From an uncultured Muribaculaceae bacterium (GTDB taxonomy: Bacteria; Bacteroidota; Bacteroidia; Bacteroidales; Muribaculaceae): a stretch of DNA of 64,000 nucleotides. Of the stretch, positions 42,927-50,842 are shown piece by piece. The translations under genes were made by a program, and so were the position numbers. Every line of letters starts with the position of its first letter. Positions within the stretch are counted from its first letter, which is position 1. Location of the stretch: positions 1 through 64,000 of the forward strand of contig CAJUFH010000003.1 in NCBI GenBank assembly GCA_910585755.1, in the 5' to 3' direction. A model generated the notes under the pieces. The model searched no databases. It was given only the letters and a program-made list of their open reading frames with translations, and had not been told where the DNA came from.

Positions 42927-44261
42927 TTAGTTAATTTTAGGTGAGGTTGCATTCAATATATGTTTAGCAACGGCAGAGAGCCTTGACTCAAAATCATCAC
43001 AACATGATAACCGCCCGGTATTAATAGCTTTTGCCTGACACCCTCCTCCGCAAATCAAAGCATATTTACACTTTGCGCAAGATTCCGTTTTAGCTATTTG
43101 TCTGTTATGCCAATAATCCATTTTTGCCTCGTCAAAAACAAGAGCTGGGATATAGTTCCCTATAATCTGATTATCGGATCCGACAAAGTCATAGCAAGCG
43201 TAAATCGCCCCATCCGGGTCCAAGATATAAGTTGTAGAGTTCGCACCGCAATGTTGCGAACTCAACGACAGCGAGCGGCCATACGTTATCGCATTTTTCA
43301 AATTGCTATACAACTGTATGTCAAACGGTATTGGCGGCTTCGTGTGGGTGAGTTTTTCAACAAACTCAGACACAGGTAAGTCTCCTTCATTCGGAGCATA
43401 TCCATCCGGGCAAAAATTCCCCTCCCCACTTATGTGCTCTGCATAAATGCCAAAATGAGGATGCGATAAAATACCCTCGGATTGTAATATGTCCAGCAGG
43501 TTTCCCAAGTCGTCAACGTTTGTCGCATCCACATTTACTCTAACTTTGACTTTTGCTCCATATTTTAAAGCCAAATCTATATTTGATAATATTTTCCTAA
43601 AAGAGCCCCTCCCGGAATTATGGAAACGCCGTGAATTATGCAGATTTTCTGCTCCATCCATTGTAATCTGCACGCCGAACAATTTACCCTCGCCTAAAAA
43701 CTCCGCATACTGGTCTAAATCATACCCATTTGTAGTTGCAGTAAATTGATAGCCGTGTTCACAGCCCTTGGTTATTAGCTCGCCTACACGTGCCTTGTTT
43801 GTCCTGAGCAGTGGCTCTCCGCCAAAAAGGGTAATCACGTCGTTATGTAACTGCCTGTTAGGCTCGATGTGCATAAGAGCATCATACATTAAGTCAACTC
43901 CTTTGGACGTAAGCTGTTTATGAGTGTGATTATTTAAACGTCCCTGCTCAAAGCAGTATGGGCATTTGAAATTACACGCATATGATACTATAAATGAGAA
44001 ATTCTTTTTAAGGTAAGAATTTCTCCCCGTCAAAGCCCGAGCTATTCGATGAACGTATTGGGTTTCCTCTTCGCTGGTTTTATCAGTTAAATAGCCTCGG
44101 CCTATCAATTTTTCTCGAATATCCTCATTTATCTCACCAGTCGAGGACAATGCTTCATATAGTCCTGAAGATATTAAATCAACCGCTCCTGTATATCCGT
44201 GCAAAGTTAGACATTGTTCATTATGCACTGGTATAAATATTGTATAATCGGATAGTCTCAT
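42927..44261 (-). CDS. Radical SAM/SPASM peptide maturase
   Basis: 444 residues. Residues about 1-80 form an RRE-like winged-helix region (DYTIFIPVHNEQCLTLHGYT), which in this class binds the leader peptide. The radical SAM core has CNFKCPYC (C96, C100, C103), FGGEPLL and TNGYDLD (about 85-300). The C-terminal SPASM region has further Cys clusters (HCGANSTTYILDPDGAIYAC, then SCAKCKYALICGGGCQ) for extra Fe-S clusters. Length and layout match maturases that form thioether or C-C links in RiPPs. First gene of the operon, directly before the Cys-rich precursor. Confidence 0.9.
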   Translation of the reverse strand: MRLSDYTIFIPVHNEQCLTLHGYTGAVDLISSGLYEALSSTGEINEDIREKLIGRGYLTDKTSEEETQYVHRIARALTGRNSYLKKNFSFIVSYACNFKCPYCFEQGRLNNHTHKQLTSKGVDLMYDALMHIEPNRQLHNDVITLFGGEPLLRTNKARVGELITKGCEHGYQFTATTNGYDLDQYAEFLGEGKLFGVQITMDGAENLHNSRRFHNSGRGSFRKILSNIDLALKYGAKVKVRVNVDATNVDDLGNLLDILQSEGILSHPHFGIYAEHISGEGNFCPDGYAPNEGDLPVSEFVEKLTHTKPPIPFDIQLYSNLKNAITYGRSLSLSSQHCGANSTTYILDPDGAIYACYDFVGSDNQIIGNYIPALVFDEAKMDYWHNRQIAKTESCAKCKYALICGGGCQAKAINTGRLSCCDDFESRLSAVAKHILNATSPKIN

Positions 44262-44284
44262 GGTTCGATTTAATAGATTTTGCG

Positions 44285-44316
44285 CAAATGTATGATATTT
44301 TTTTTAATCTCGCAAT
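44285..44316 (-). promoter_or_regulatory. Promoter of the radical SAM/RiPP operon
   Basis: Minus strand: ATTG (44313-44316), 20-base spacer, TACATTTG (44285-44292), about 23 bases before the ATG at 44261. Confidence 0.65.
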
Positions 44317-44491
44317 TTTTATGTAGACAAATTTTCCACACTGCGTTGTAGCTCATTGACTGCCGCTTTAACATACATTAAATCAGAGTTTTTCATGGCA
44401 TCTAAAACGTGGCCTTTGTGATTAGCACCTTCATTGTTTTATTATTAAGAGCCGGCCAATGTATACATAATGGAGCCGGCGGCCATATTTT

Positions 44492-44523
44492 TTTGCGTTT
44501 GAGCGGGGAAAAAGCTAATTTTG
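44492..44523 (+). promoter_or_regulatory. Promoter of nadB
   Basis: TTTG (44492-44495), 20-base spacer, TAATTTTG (44516-44523): the best consensus promoter in the window. Shows that the nadB start is the ATG at 44541 and not an open frame reaching back to 44409. Divergent from the RiPP operon promoter across a 279-base gap. Confidence 0.8.
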
Positions 44524-44540
44524 CAACCTACATCGAAGCA

Positions 44541-46145
44541 ATGACCAAGGAATACGACTATTTAGTTATTGGCAGCGGCATCGCCGGAATGAGCTTCGCC
44601 TTGAAAGTAGCTCATACCGGGAGGGTCGCGCTTGTCTGCAAGACAAAGCTCGAAGAGGCCAACACCGCCCTGGCCCAGGGGGGAGTGGCGTCGGTGACGA
44701 ACCTCGAGGTTGACAACTTCGAGAAGCATATCCGCGACACGATGGTCGCCGGCGACTGGCTCTCCGACCCCGCGGCGGTAGAAAAAGTCGTGACCGGCGC
44801 TCCCGGCCAGATACGCCAGCTCCTTGAATGGGGCGTGAACTTCGACCGCAAGGCCGACGGCTCTTTCGACCTCCACCGCGAGGGAGGCCACTCGGAGTTC
44901 CGAATCCTGCACCACGCCGACAACACCGGCTTCGAAATCCAGCGCGGCCTGATCGAGGCCGTCCGCGCCAACCCGAACATCGACATCTACGAGGACCATT
45001 TCGCCATCGAAATCATCACCCAGCACCACCTGGGGAAGGTCGTAACCCGCCGTACCCCCGACATCACCTGCTACGGCGCCTACGTCCTGAACCCCCAAGG
45101 GGGCGTAGACAAGTTCCTGGCCCGCGTCACCCTGATGGCGACCGGCGGCGTAGGAGCCGTCTACCAGACTACCACCAACCCCCTCGTCGCGACCGGCGAC
45201 GGCATAGCGATGGTCTACCGCGCCAAGGGCACGGTAAAGGACATGGAGTTCATCCAGTTCCATCCGACCGCCCTCTTCCACCCCGGCGACCGCCCCAGCT
45301 TCCTAATTACAGAGGCCATGCGAGGCTACGGAGGCATCCTGCGCAACCTCGCCGGGGAGCGCTTCATGGAGCGCTACGACCCGGAGCGCATGGAGCTGGC
45401 GCCCCGCGACGTCGTGGCCCGCGCCATCGACTCCGAGATGAAGCAGCGGGGAGAGGACCACGTCTTCCTCGACGTCACCCACAAGGACCCGGAGGAGACG
45501 CGCCGCCACTTCCCCAACATCTACGCCCACTGCCTCAGCCTCGGCATCGACATAACCCGCGAACCGATTCCCGTGGCTCCCGCCGCCCACTACCTCTGCG
45601 GCGGAATCAAGGTCGACACCAACGCCGAATCCTCGATCAAGCGCCTCTACGCCGTCGGCGAATGTTCCTGCACCGGGCTCCACGGCGGCAACCGCCTGGC
45701 CTCCAACTCGCTGATTGAGGCGGTAGTCTACGCCGACGCGGCCGCCCGCCACGCGATTGAAAACGCGCCCCACTACCAGCTCCGTTCCGACGTGCCCGAC
45801 TGGAACGACGAGGGGACGCGCCACCCCGAAGAGATGGTGCTCATAACCCAGAGCATCCGCGAGGTGAACCAGATCATGGGCACCTACGTCGGAATCGTGC
45901 GCTCCGACCTGCGCCTCGACCGCGCATGGAACCGCCTCGACATCCTTTACGAAGAGACCGAGCGCCTTTTCAAGTCGTCGAAAGCCTCCCGCCAGATCTG
46001 CGAGCTGCGCAACATCATCAACGTCGGTTACCTCATCATGCGCCAGGCCAAGGAGCGCAAGGAGTCGCGCGGCCTCCATTACACCGTCGACTATCCCCCT
46101 GTCGACCACTCTCCCGAAAACAAAACCGCGCCGCGCTCCGTTTAA
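44541..46145 (+). CDS. nadB: L-aspartate oxidase
   Basis: FAD enzyme oxidising aspartate to iminoaspartate, first step of NAD synthesis. 534 residues. FAD-binding start YLVIGSGIAGMSFALKVA; NTALAQGGVASV; active-site block GHSEFRILHHADNTGFEIQR; MEFIQFHPTALFHPG; and GLHGGNRLASNSLIEAVVYA. Length is normal. The start is fixed by the promoter at 44492. The nadA and nadC partners are not in the window. Followed 29 bases later by the DUF4294 gene. Confidence 0.96.
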   Translation: MTKEYDYLVIGSGIAGMSFALKVAHTGRVALVCKTKLEEANTALAQGGVASVTNLEVDNFEKHIRDTMVAGDWLSDPAAVEKVVTGAPGQIRQLLEWGVNFDRKADGSFDLHREGGHSEFRILHHADNTGFEIQRGLIEAVRANPNIDIYEDHFAIEIITQHHLGKVVTRRTPDITCYGAYVLNPQGGVDKFLARVTLMATGGVGAVYQTTTNPLVATGDGIAMVYRAKGTVKDMEFIQFHPTALFHPGDRPSFLITEAMRGYGGILRNLAGERFMERYDPERMELAPRDVVARAIDSEMKQRGEDHVFLDVTHKDPEETRRHFPNIYAHCLSLGIDITREPIPVAPAAHYLCGGIKVDTNAESSIKRLYAVGECSCTGLHGGNRLASNSLIEAVVYADAAARHAIENAPHYQLRSDVPDWNDEGTRHPEEMVLITQSIREVNQIMGTYVGIVRSDLRLDRAWNRLDILYEETERLFKSSKASRQICELRNIINVGYLIMRQAKERKESRGLHYTVDYPPVDHSPENKTAPRSV

Positions 46146-46174
46146 CGGAGTAGGCACCCTTAACCTCTCTCCAA

Positions 46175-46843
46175 TTGCGAAACCTGCTGTTCCGACATAT
46201 CCCGCTGCTGCTCGCCGTAATATTCGCCGGAGCCATCCTCCCCGCCCGGGGCGCCGACTTCCAGGAACTGGAAACCCAGGCCCCGACAATCGAGAACCCC
46301 GGCAGCGGCCGACGGCCCGTCTACCGCGGCAAATACCATACCGTGACCCCGGAGGGGGACACGGTCCTCGTGGTGATATTCAACGACATCACCGTCTATC
46401 CCGCCCTCCGCTTCAAGAACCGCAAGCAGGAGGAGTTCTACTGGCGCACCGTCCGCGACGTCAAGAAAGCCCTGCCATACGCCAAACTCATCAGCGCGAC
46501 CCTGCTCGAGACCTACGAATATATCGAGACCTTCCCGACGCAGAAAGAGCGCGAGGCGTATCTCAAGGAGATGGAGGGGGCGATTTTCAAGCAGTACAAG
46601 CCCGCCCTCAAGCGCTTCACCAAGGGGCAGGCCCGGATGCTCGTAAAACTCATCCAGCGCGAGACGAACCAGAGCGGCTACGACATCGTAAAAGCCTTCC
46701 TCGGCTCCTTCCGCGCCACGTTCTGGCAGGGGTTCGGCAAGCTCTTCGGGGTGAGCCTCAAAGGGGAGTACAAGCCAGACCGCGACGCCGGTGACGCCAT
46801 AATCGAGCGCGTCTGCGTCGGAGTCGAGCAGGGAGAACTATAA
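46175..46843 (+). CDS. DUF4294 family protein
   Basis: 222 residues, TTG start (no ATG in frame near it). Signal peptide (LLFRHIPLLLAVIFAGAILP, ending ARGA), then a family-typical body: TVLVVIFNDITVYPALRFKN, a helical region with AYLKEMEGAIFKQYKPALKR, FTKGQARMLVKLIQRETN, and AFLGSFRATFWQGFGKLFGV. DUF4294 proteins are confined to Bacteroidetes and have no known function; they are usually exported. Probably co-transcribed with nadB. Confidence 0.82.
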   Translation: MRNLLFRHIPLLLAVIFAGAILPARGADFQELETQAPTIENPGSGRRPVYRGKYHTVTPEGDTVLVVIFNDITVYPALRFKNRKQEEFYWRTVRDVKKALPYAKLISATLLETYEYIETFPTQKEREAYLKEMEGAIFKQYKPALKRFTKGQARMLVKLIQRETNQSGYDIVKAFLGSFRATFWQGFGKLFGVSLKGEYKPDRDAGDAIIERVCVGVEQGEL

Positions 46844-46853
46844 AATATTCAAC

Positions 46854-46998
46854 TTTCGCAAGCTCAAGTCGAAGTGAAAGAAGTGAAACGTGAAAATCAG
46901 GCTTCGCCTGAGTGAAGATAATAGCTTATTTGAATGGAGTATTTCCTTCACCTTTCACCCTTCACCTTCCACGGTGAGCAAGTTGAAAACTTGCGAAA
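46854..46998. repeat. Imperfect long inverted repeat between DUF4294 and pgi
   Basis: Outer arms TTTCGCAAG (46854-46862) / CTTGCGAAA (46990-46998); inner GTGAAAGAAGTGAAACGTGA resembles the reverse complement of TTCACCTTTCACCCTTCACC; a small hairpin TCAGGC-ttc-GCCTGA (46897-46911) lies inside. Could fold into one 145-base hairpin. A related CCTTCACCTTTCACC stretch is found near 54930. Confidence 0.65.
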
Positions 46999-47023
46999 CT
47001 CATATTAATAACAACATACATCA

Positions 47024-48367
47024 ATGAAGAACATCGAAGTAAACGTCAAGGAAACCCTCTGCGCCGTCACCGGCGAGCAGATCCAGGCGATCTATCCCGA
47101 AGCCGAAAAGGCGCTGAAAATGCTTGCCGAGGGCACAGGCCCCGGTTCCGACTTCCTCGGATGGGTAAAGCTCCCATCTGAAATCACCGACGCCCACCTG
47201 GCCGACATCGAGGAGACAGCCAAGAACCTCCGCGAGAACTGCGACTATGTCGTAGCGATCGGCATCGGCGGCTCCTACCTCGGAGCCAAGGCCGTCATCG
47301 AGGGCCTCAGCGACACCTTCGCCCAGCTCCGCCCCGAAGGAGATTCGCGCCGCTGCCGCATGCTCTTCGCCGGACAGAACATCGGCGAGGACTATCTCTA
47401 CGAGCTCCAGGACCTCCTGAAAGGCCATAAGTTCGGCATCATCGTAATCTCCAAGTCGGGAACCACCACCGAGCCCGCCATCGCCTTCCGCCTCCTCAAG
47501 GAGCAGCTCGAAAGCCAGCTCGGCAAAGCCGAAGCCTCCAAGCGCATCGTGGCCGTCACCGACGCCGCCCGCGGCGCCCTCCGCCAGCTCGCGACCGAGG
47601 AAGGCTACAAGACCTTCGTCATCCCCGACAATGTCGGCGGCCGCTTCTCTGTACTGACCCCCGTCGGACTCCTTCCCATCGCCGTGGCCGGATTCGACAT
47701 CCGAGCCCTCGTCGATGGTGCCCGCCGCATGGAGGCCGCTACCGCCGACGGCGTCGAGAACAACCCCGCCGCAATCTACGCCGCGACCCGCAACGCCCTC
47801 TACCGCGCCGGAAAGAAAATCGAAATCCTCGTGAACTTCACCCCGAAGCTCCACTTCTTCGCCGAATGGTGGAAGCAGCTCTACGGCGAGTCCGAGGGTA
47901 AGGAAGGCAAGGGCATCTTCCCCGCATCGGTTGACTTCACAACCGACCTCCACTCCATGGGCCAGTGGATTCAGGAAGGCGAGCGCACCATCTTCGAGAC
48001 CGTACTCTCCGTAGACACGACCGCCCACAAGACCGTAATCCCCACCGATCCCGCCAACCTCGACGGCCTCAACTTCCTGGCCGGCAAGCGCGTCGACGAG
48101 GTCAACAAGATGGCCGAACTCGGAACCCGCCTGGCCCACGTCGACGGCGGCGTCCCCAACATCCGCGTCACCATCCCCGCCCTCAATGAGGAATATCTCG
48201 GCGAGCTGATCTACTTCTTCGAGAAAGCCTGCGGCATCTCCGGCCACCTCCTCGGCGTGAACCCCTTCAACCAGCCCGGCGTCGAAGCCTACAAGCGCAA
48301 CATGTTCGCCCTCCTCGACAAGCCCGGCTACGAGGAAGCCTCCGCCGCCATCAAAGCCCGCCTCTGA
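47024..48367 (+). CDS. pgi: Glucose-6-phosphate isomerase
   Basis: Interconverts glucose 6-phosphate and fructose 6-phosphate; 447 residues, the length of the shorter bacterial type. Seen: [20 protein letters not shown] (phosphate loop), [40 protein letters not shown] (signature), and a C-terminal [14 protein letters not shown] with [18 protein letters not shown], which carries the conserved Lys. Start from the ATG at 47024 after an inverted repeat. Closed by a strong terminator. Confidence 0.97.
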   Translation: MKNIEVNVKETLCAVTGEQIQAIYPEAEKALKMLAEGTGPGSDFLGWVKLPSEITDAHLADIEETAKNLRENCDYVVAIGIGGSYLGAKAVIEGLSDTFAQLRPEGDSRRCRMLFAGQNIGEDYLYELQDLLKGHKFGIIVISKSGTTTEPAIAFRLLKEQLESQLGKAEASKRIVAVTDAARGALRQLATEEGYKTFVIPDNVGGRFSVLTPVGLLPIAVAGFDIRALVDGARRMEAATADGVENNPAAIYAATRNALYRAGKKIEILVNFTPKLHFFAEWWKQLYGESEGKEGKGIFPASVDFTTDLHSMGQWIQEGERTIFETVLSVDTTAHKTVIPTDPANLDGLNFLAGKRVDEVNKMAELGTRLAHVDGGVPNIRVTIPALNEEYLGELIYFFEKACGISGHLLGVNPFNQPGVEAYKRNMFALLDKPGYEEASAAIKARL

Positions 48368-48395
48368 TTCCGCCAATCCCTTCCCCCCTTATACC

Positions 48396-48438
48396 GGCCG
48401 CCCCGCGAACTCCAACCCGCGGGGCGGCCCTATTTTTA
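48396..48438 (+). terminator. Terminator of pgi
   Basis: Twelve-base-pair stem GGCCGCCCCGCG (48396-48407) / CGCGGGGCGGCC (48418-48429) followed by CTATTTTT. Confidence 0.92.
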
Positions 48439-48471
48439 CCCCTTTCCCCGGCGCGGATTTTCAGTCAGTTC

Positions 48472-48693
48472 TCAGGCGAGCTTGCCTGTTTCGATTTCGT
48501 TCTTGAGGAACTGGAAGATGTAGACGGCCCCCTGGTAGTAGAGGCCGCATTCCGGGTCGTTGAGTTTCGCGAATGTCTGGGAACGATACAGCTCGTCAAG
48601 AGCACGGCGTATGTCCCAGTCGTATTCAGACATCAGCATTTCCGCAAGTTCAGCAGCGAGACATTCCACCTGAAACTGAATATCCTGTGTCAT
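48472..48693 (-). CDS. Small protein associated with a DUF3791/DUF3990 module
   Basis: 73 residues, no named family that I am sure of. Body MTQDIQFQVECLAAELAEML then RALDELYRSQTFAKLNDPEC, GLYYQGAVYIFQFLKNEI. It follows the DUF3791 gene and a broken DUF3990 gene on the same strand (7-base gap to the broken gene). Such trios occur together in Bacteroidales and are thought to be toxin-antitoxin-like modules; this protein would be the third partner. Looks intact. Confidence 0.6.
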   Translation of the reverse strand: MTQDIQFQVECLAAELAEMLMSEYDWDIRRALDELYRSQTFAKLNDPECGLYYQGAVYIFQFLKNEIETGKLA

Positions 48694-48699
48694 AATTTC

Positions 48700-48801
48700 T
48701 TACGCTGGATAAAAGCCCTTCCCGAAATCCTTGCCACGGCGGCTTCGGGAAAGGTCTATCTGTTCTATCGGGACATTGGAGCCGTGATATAACTTAGCCA
48801 T
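48700..48801 (-). pseudogene. Truncated DUF3990 gene
   Basis: 33-codon open frame reading MAKLYHGSNVPIEQIDLSRS then RRGKDFGKGFYPA and a stop. The beginning KLYHGSN...DFGKGFY is the N-terminal signature of DUF3990, an ADP-ribosyltransferase-like family normally about 150-170 residues long. Everything after FGKGFY is missing, and the next gene starts 7 bases later, so a deletion removed the rest. Overlaps the DUF3791 gene by 8 bases, the usual order. Toxin activity is therefore presumably lost. Confidence 0.8.
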
Positions 48802-49057
48802 AAATCCTGCCACCGTTTCGTTCGCATAGCACCTGCATGTCTGTCACCGCGTCATCTATGGAGAGCGTATGTTCCGCGGCGTAGCAGTCAAGCAAAAAAT
48901 CGATACCCGCAAACCGCCGCAAATAAGCATAGGCTTGTGCGTTGGAAAGCCCGTGCCGCTGGGCGAAGGCACCTACGCAAGCGACAACGTACTCAATCTT
49001 GTCGAATACGAGCCTGTCTAAACTATTCCTGTCTCTGGCAGTTTTCATCTTTCTCAT
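48794..49057 (-). CDS. DUF3791 family protein
   Basis: 87 residues with the family core FDKIEYVVACVGAFAQRHGL, AYAYLRRFAGIDFLLDCYAA, and AEHTLSIDDAVTDMQVLCER NGG. Usually paired with DUF3990 and suspected to be its antitoxin or partner. Here the DUF3990 partner is truncated, yet this gene keeps a normal length. A -7 box TATCTTTG lies 11 bases before the ATG. Function is inferred from context only. Confidence 0.8.
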   Translation of the reverse strand: MRKMKTARDRNSLDRLVFDKIEYVVACVGAFAQRHGLSNAQAYAYLRRFAGIDFLLDCYAAEHTLSIDDAVTDMQVLCERNGGRIYG

Positions 49058-49068
49058 CTGCTTGTCCG

Positions 49069-49076
49069 CAAAGATA
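49069..49076 (-). promoter_or_regulatory. -7 box of the DUF3791 module
   Basis: TATCTTTG on the minus strand, 11 bases before the start at 49057. No clear -33 box. Confidence 0.45.
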
Positions 49077-49410
49077 AAACAATTTTTCCAATCCGTCAGA
49101 TTTTCAAGCGCGGAATAATAGCGGGAAGCTGAGAAGAGAGCATAAGATGATTCGCACTTCTACAAATAATAAAACTAGATCGCTGATGTACTGCTCAGTA
49201 CTCTTTTTGGCATAAAGTTGCATTATGGCAGCCACGACATCGGTTCGCGGCTGTATTTTTGCCGTGCCTTATGCAAAGGAGACCTTTGAAATAGTTGTTT
49301 CTCTTGTAGTTAAGAAAGAGCTCTGTTGGTGCGACTGTCGGGTGGAGCGAGCCGGAGGCGAGCGGCGCGGGTTATCAGGGGAGCGGGGCGGCCAAGAGGC
49401 AGAGAGGGTT
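49077..49410. other. Gene-free stretch between DUF3791 and the RecD-like helicase
   Basis: No gene supported. Holds GTACTG-ct-CAGTAC followed by TCTTTTT (49188-49208), a possible small plus-strand terminator, and a TGTCGGGTGGAG repeat copy. A long plus-strand open frame that starts here is a shadow of the helicase gene. Confidence 0.5.
49336..49366. repeat. TGTCGGGTGGAG repeat, copy 4
   Basis: TGTCGGGTGGAGCGAGCCGG then AGGCGAGCGGC; nearly identical to the copies at 24558 and 25665 about 24 kb away. Confidence 0.65.
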
Positions 49411-50829
49411 TCAGGCGCCGTCGACGGGGATGGTGGGGTTGATGAGGTAGAGGCGGGTGGTGGCGCGGGTGACGGCGGTGTAGAGCCAGCGGTAGAGGTC
49501 GAGGGTGCGGTATGCCTCGGGGGGTATGTAGCCCATGTCGACGAAGACGGAGGCCCACTGGCCGCCCTGGGCCTTGTGGCAGGTGACGGCATAAGCGTAT
49601 TTTACCTGCAAGGCATTGTAATAGGGGTCCTTGCGGAGGGTGTCGCGCTGCGCTGTCGGGGATGCCTGGAGCCGCCCGTCCTCGTAAAGCGCCTGGTTGG
49701 CGAGCGCCTGCAGCTTCTCGCGGCCGAGGGCCGCCTGGTCGGAGGTCAGGCAGTCGAGCGAGAGTTTGGCGTCGATGGTGAACCCTTTTTCCGGCAGGTG
49801 CAGCTCGACGTTGGCGAAGAGGCATCCGGCGCGCTCTTCAGTGCCGTAGATTTTCTCGACGACAGCCACCTCGCCGTTGGCGATGAAGTCAATCTGCTCG
49901 TGGCCGCGGGTCCAGTAGTAGTTGTTCTTGGCGATCATCAGGCGTTCGCCCGGCGCGAGCATCTCCTCGTGCTCGTAGATTATGGAGCGAATCGCGAGGT
50001 TGAAGTCCACCGCCCGGCGGTTGGAACGGGTAATAAGGAGCACCTGGTCGGCCCCGCGCTCGCGAAGCTCATCCTCGAGCACCTCCTGGAGGCTTTCCGG
50101 CTCGACCACAGCCACGTCGCCGAACCCCTTGACGCGCAGCGAGGGGACCGGCAGCGGCACCTCCAGCATCGAGCGGCGCAGCGACGTCGCGTTGTAGAGT
50201 ATCCCCGAGCGGGCTTTCTGGCGCACGGTTTTTGTCATCGTGGCGCGGGTCACGCTCATCCCCATCCGCTTGAAAGCCTCGGGGGTCATGGCCGGGGACT
50301 CCTCGAATCCCACCGGGGGGAGCTGCGCCGTGTCGCCCACGAGAATCAGGCGGCAGTTGACCCCGGAGAAGACATACAGCAGGAGGTCTTTCAGCAGACT
50401 CCCCTGCGCGCCGTACTCGTCGTCGCCGATCATCGACGCCTCGTCGACGATGAAGACCGTGTTGCGGTGGGGATTGTGCTTCACGGAAGCGTAAACGCGC
50501 CCGTCGGGGGTCACCGCGGGCGCGTTGTAGATGTATCGGTGGATGGTGAACGCGGGCTTGCCTGTGAAGGCCGAGAGCACCTTGGCGGCGCGGCCGGTCG
50601 AGGCGAGGAGCACCGTCGGCATGGCGACGACCTGGAGCGAGCGCACGAGCGCACCCATGACGGAGGTCTTACCCGTTCCGGCGTAGCCGTTGAGGATGAA
50701 AACCCGGTCCTGACCGGCGGTGTACGCCGAGCAGTAGCGCGTCAGGGCCGCGATCAGCTGAATCTGCTGGTCGGTAGGCTCGAACGGCAGGTTCTCCATC
50801 ATCAGCTCGCCGAAGCCCTGCAGGTCCAT
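49411..50829 (-). CDS. RecD-like SF1 DNA helicase (AAA ATPase)
   Basis: 472-residue superfamily 1B helicase of the RecD/Dda-like type common in Bacteroidetes, likely for DNA repair or replication fork help. Motif I (Walker A) in LNGYAGTGKTSVMGALV, motif Ia ASTGRAAKVL, motif II in FIVDEASMIGD, motif III LVGDTAQLPPVG, motif V/VI region AYAVTCHKAQGGQWASVFVD and WLYTAVTRATTRLYLI. All the main motifs are intact. No extra nuclease domain. Start at MDLQGFGELMMENLPFEPTD fits relatives. Starts 13 bases after cysS and may be co-transcribed. Confidence 0.9.
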   Translation of the reverse strand: MDLQGFGELMMENLPFEPTDQQIQLIAALTRYCSAYTAGQDRVFILNGYAGTGKTSVMGALVRSLQVVAMPTVLLASTGRAAKVLSAFTGKPAFTIHRYIYNAPAVTPDGRVYASVKHNPHRNTVFIVDEASMIGDDEYGAQGSLLKDLLLYVFSGVNCRLILVGDTAQLPPVGFEESPAMTPEAFKRMGMSVTRATMTKTVRQKARSGILYNATSLRRSMLEVPLPVPSLRVKGFGDVAVVEPESLQEVLEDELRERGADQVLLITRSNRRAVDFNLAIRSIIYEHEEMLAPGERLMIAKNNYYWTRGHEQIDFIANGEVAVVEKIYGTEERAGCLFANVELHLPEKGFTIDAKLSLDCLTSDQAALGREKLQALANQALYEDGRLQASPTAQRDTLRKDPYYNALQVKYAYAVTCHKAQGGQWASVFVDMGYIPPEAYRTLDLYRWLYTAVTRATTRLYLINPTIPVDGA

Positions 50830-50842
50830 CCGGTCGGAGCGT

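Noticed and set aside
44409..44540. Upstream extension of nadB
   Set aside because: A consensus promoter at 44492-44523 lies within it, and the FAD-binding motif of the family begins right after the ATG at 44541.
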